Source of the DNA: Candidatus Poseidoniaceae archaeon
GTDB taxonomy: Archaea > Thermoplasmatota > Poseidoniia > Poseidoniales > Poseidoniaceae
Reading direction: 5' to 3'
Assembly: GCA_013330015.1 (NCBI GenBank)
Contig: DUJC01000011.1
Coordinates: 1 to 6,419, forward strand
DNA: 6,419 bases
The notes below the pieces were generated by a model that saw only the letters and a list, made by a program, of their open reading frames with translations, made no database searches and was not told where the DNA came from. The translations under genes were made by a program, and so were the position numbers. Below, one piece after another: positions 4,419-6,419 of the stretch. Numbering within the stretch: position 1 is the first letter of the stretch; each line of letters opens with the position of its first letter.

Positions 4419-6419
4419 TCAATCCTCGCTCTTCTTGCGTCGAACGGGGCGCTTGCGGGTTGGTGCTGCCTTTCGAGCTGGTCGCTTGCGAGCAGGACGC
4501 TTGCGAGGCTTCGGATCTTCATCCTCATCATCAGCGTCATCGTCATCGTCGTCATCGTCATCGTCATCATCGTCAAGACCAGCCCATGAGAGGTCGTCGT
4601 CGTCATCGTCGTCTTCCTCCTCTTCCTCGGCTTTCTTCTTGCGGCGCGTCTTGCGTTGAACAACATTGACAGCGAAAGGATCGTCTTCATCTTCAGGCTC
4701 AGCAGGTTCGGATTTCTTTTCTTCTTCCTTCTTTTCTTCAGCAGCAGAACCAGTTCCCGTGATGGCATCCATGTCTAAGTCTTGCGTAGTTCCAATGAAT
4801 TCAGACATCCAATCATCGTCTTCATCATCGTCTCCGCCCTTCTTCTTCCTTTTCGGACCGGACAAACTCACTTGCACAATCAACATAGCGACGATGAAAA
4901 TCACAACGTTGACCCCAACTGCGATCCATACGAGCACATATGGCGGTTCGCTCATCGATGGTGTGACAATTTCAGGCTCGGGTTCAGGCTTGAGATTTTC
5001 TTCAAACGTACAGACCGTCTCGCCTTCGAGATTGTTTCGACAGAAGTCGACAACAAAGACAACTTGTGCCGTTTTTTGGTTTCCGGCTGTATCGAGAGCG
5101 CGTACAGTGATGGCGTGTTGGCCCGCATCGAAGGTTCCTGCTGAGAACTCCATGTCACTTACAACCGAAGTTGCATCACCGTTGATGTCAGTGATTCCCT
5201 CAGCATTGGCCCAAGGAGAGGTGCTGGTTGATCCAGTCAAACCTCCGTAGTTGAAGGTGAAACGGTATTGCAGGCTTCCGATTTGTACATCATCTTCTGC
5301 AGCAAACATCAAGTTGATTTTATTCCCGTAAAGGTATTTCGAGCCTTCAGAGGACGGTGATGGAGCATAAACAGCAATGGTTGGTGATTGAGCATCAATC
5401 TTGTACGATGTGTTGGTGATGACGCCTTCATTGTCTGCCAAATCGACAAGTGTCATTCGGATAATCAAATCGCTCGCTTTCTCGGTTCCTGAAATTCTGA
5501 ACTCGAAACTGTATTCTGGGCCCTTGTCTGGATTAAGTGAATTATCTGCTGTCTGAGTCATGACCGCTCCGCCAGCTGTTTCATTGTATCCATCCTCTGA
5601 GAAGACCTCAATGGTCGGTGTCGTCTTGAGATATTCACTCACTTCAATCTTGACCGTGTACAAACCAGGGACGAGAGATGGGCTCGTGTAAGGAACACCA
5701 TCCTCGTCAACCAATTCCATGTCAATCGTCGGCGGTCGGGCATCTTCTCGGAGGAGATTTGCATTCAACCCTTCTAGAATTTCGTTGTTGCAGTTGTTAA
5801 ATTGATCGCAGACTGTTACAGCGTACCATGCATCCTGTTCTGAGCCAGCCATAATCGGTACATTTCGAATAATCGTCGCGGAGTTTTGTAGGCCGACATC
5901 GATACCATCCAACGCAAGTTCCCAGCCTTCATCGTTTTTTGTACTGCTAGACGAATCCTCGAACGGATCACCATTGTGCCGCCAAATCTGATACACCTCA
6001 TTCAATTCTTGCAAGTTCCCCCATTCCATGGCAACGAAGCCGAGATCTCCACGGCTTTCAGAAATGGATATTTGTGGCCATGTTGGCGGTGTAATATCAA
6101 TCTCGACAGGGCCGAAGTAATTCTGGTCGAGACCAAGATATTCAAACGAACCATTTGCGTGTACGTATTGAGCCTCGCTTGTAACATATACGTACCAATT
6201 AAGCACAGCACCTGTTTCCGAGATAATGTCTGGCCCCATCACGATATCGAACACCTGCGTGTTGTCGTTCACAAAGCCATGGTACGTCGTTTGTGTGGCA
6301 AATTGTTGAGGGTTGGTCGGCACGCCGTTGGACGTGTAAATGTGGTATCGCTCACCTTCGACACCGAGTTGATCGGTCCAAGTCACTCGAACGGTACGGT
6401 CGCCGATGAATTCAGCATG
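4419..6419 (-). CDS. Ig/FnIII-domain surface protein with TM and charged tail (5' partial)
   Basis: The reading frame stays open to the window edge, so the N-terminus and any signal peptide lie outside; 666 residues are visible. The GTG at 6386 is an internal Val in RVTW, not a start. Residues about 1-112 and 113-228 look like FnIII modules, sharing YHIYTSNGVP and YQIWRHNGDP and ending at TPP and ARPP. About 229-345 and 346-459 look like Ig-like modules, ending near SPTI and in a DTAGNQ turn. Possible disulfide pairs are C204/C210 and C460/C470. A Pro/Glu linker (KPEPEPEIV) leads to one membrane helix at about 494-518, then PKRKKK, which fits an N-out, C-in topology. The 148-residue tail has acidic blocks (7 Asp, then 13 Asp) and ends in Arg/Lys/Pro repeats. 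It is first in a likely operon with the antiporter. The domain types are inferred from pattern; no enzyme motif is visible. A role in cell-surface adhesion or envelope structure is plausible but unproven. Confidence 0.8.
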   Translation of the reverse strand, partial: HAEFIGDRTVRVTWTDQLGVEGERYHIYTSNGVPTNPQQFATQTTYHGFVNDNTQVFDIVMGPDIISETGAVLNWYVYVTSEAQYVHANGSFEYLGLDQNYFGPVEIDITPPTWPQISISESRGDLGFVAMEWGNLQELNEVYQIWRHNGDPFEDSSSSTKNDEGWELALDGIDVGLQNSATIIRNVPIMAGSEQDAWYAVTVCDQFNNCNNEILEGLNANLLREDARPPTIDMELVDEDGVPYTSPSLVPGLYTVKIEVSEYLKTTPTIEVFSEDGYNETAGGAVMTQTADNSLNPDKGPEYSFEFRISGTEKASDLIIRMTLVDLADNEGVITNTSYKIDAQSPTIAVYAPSPSSEGSKYLYGNKINLMFAAEDDVQIGSLQYRFTFNYGGLTGSTSTSPWANAEGITDINGDATSVVSDMEFSAGTFDAGQHAITVRALDTAGNQKTAQVVFVVDFCRNNLEGETVCTFEENLKPEPEPEIVTPSMSEPPYVLVWIAVGVNVVIFIVAMLIVQVSLSGPKRKKKGGDDDEDDDWMSEFIGTTQDLDMDAITGTGSAAEEKKEEEKKSEPAEPEDEDDPFAVNVVQRKTRRKKKAEEEEEDDDDDDDLSWAGLDDDDDDDDDDDDDADDEDEDPKPRKRPARKRPARKAAPTRKRPVRRKKSED
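4431..4514 (-). repeat. Arg/Lys/Pro-rich short repeats encoding the basic tail end
   Basis: Encodes visible residues 636-663. The unit RKRPA occurs twice in tandem, followed by variants RKAAPT and RKRPV. At DNA level the octamer CGCTTGCG (+ strand) recurs at 4450-4457, 4483-4490 and 4498-4505. The peptide resembles basic histone H1-like or nucleic-acid-binding tails in composition only. Confidence 0.75.
4515..4628 (-). repeat. GAY/GAR trinucleotide low-complexity tract encoding poly-Asp/Glu
   Basis: The tract has three acidic parts: five Glu plus seven Asp (4593-4628), thirteen Asp (4536-4574) and DDEDED (4515-4532). The island LSWAGL (4575-4592) separates the first two, and a single Ala separates the last two. 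GAC and GAT codons are mixed irregularly in the 13-Asp run (7 GAC and 6 GAT by my reading). This is a likely site of length variation between strains and produces long spurious Ser-rich or Met/Thr-rich reading frames in other frames. Confidence 0.85.

Noticed and set aside
4282..4659. + strand reading frame with long Ser runs
   Set aside because: It is the complement of the GAY/GAR tract that encodes poly-Asp/Glu in the surface protein, and it also overlaps the antiporter start.
4394..4768. - strand reading frame rich in Met, Thr and Lys
   Set aside because: It is a shifted frame of the same tract (GAT repeats read as ATG or TGA-type frames) and has no domain logic; the main frame extends through the whole region with good domains.
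4666..5250. 194-residue + strand reading frame, antisense to the surface protein
   Set aside because: It has a low-complexity Ser-rich start and no recognisable motif, and it lies fully within a well-supported gene on the other strand.
6384..6386. GTG as the start codon of the surface protein
   Set aside because: The frame continues open to the window edge, and the upstream residues (DRTVRVTW) form the first strand of a FnIII-like module, so the gene starts beyond the window.
1..6419. CRISPR arrays, insertion sequences, attachment sites or defence genes
   Set aside because: No spaced direct repeats, transposase or integrase motifs, or terminal inverted repeats were seen. The only repeats are the codon-level tracts in the surface-protein tail.

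Overview
The window looks like a stretch of archaeal chromosome, most likely a marine euryarchaeon of the Poseidoniales (Marine Group II) type. The support is an archaeal-style phosphoglycerate kinase, a threonine tRNA gene with no encoded CCA, GAGGT-type ribosome binding sites, very tight packing, and a large Ig/FnIII-domain membrane protein with a charged C-terminal tail. The lineage assignment is inference from gene style. No marker gene here proves it. The only edge-truncated gene is the last one. I see no mobile element, CRISPR array or phage gene.

Left part (1-1462): a complete pgk gene on the + strand ends only 2 nt from the 3' end of a tRNA-Thr(CGU) gene on the - strand, so the two are convergent. 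An 82-nt gap then separates the tRNA from a divergently transcribed + strand gene. This gap probably holds both promoters.

Middle part (1463-2722): a + strand amidohydrolase of the MTA/SAH deaminase (MtaD/TrzN) group, probably purine nucleoside or S-adenosyl metabolite salvage. Its C-terminal end appears shortened relative to the family. Its stop codon directly abuts the stop codon of the next gene, which is on the opposite strand, with no bases between them.

Right part (2723-6419): three - strand genes run leftward as a likely operon. First (rightmost, 5' end outside the window) is a surface protein with at least four beta-sandwich domains, one membrane segment and a cytoplasmic tail of alternating acidic and basic blocks, including 13 consecutive Asp. 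Second, 17 nt later, is a CaCA-family Ca2+/H+ antiporter of the CAX type. Third, overlapping it by 4 nt (or starting 2 nt after it from the preferred ATG), is a small protein with two membrane segments and an extracytoplasmic domain. Co-transcription of an exchanger for Ca2+ with an Asp-rich tailed surface protein suggests an envelope or calcium-related unit. This is the most interesting hypothesis in the window, and it is unproven.
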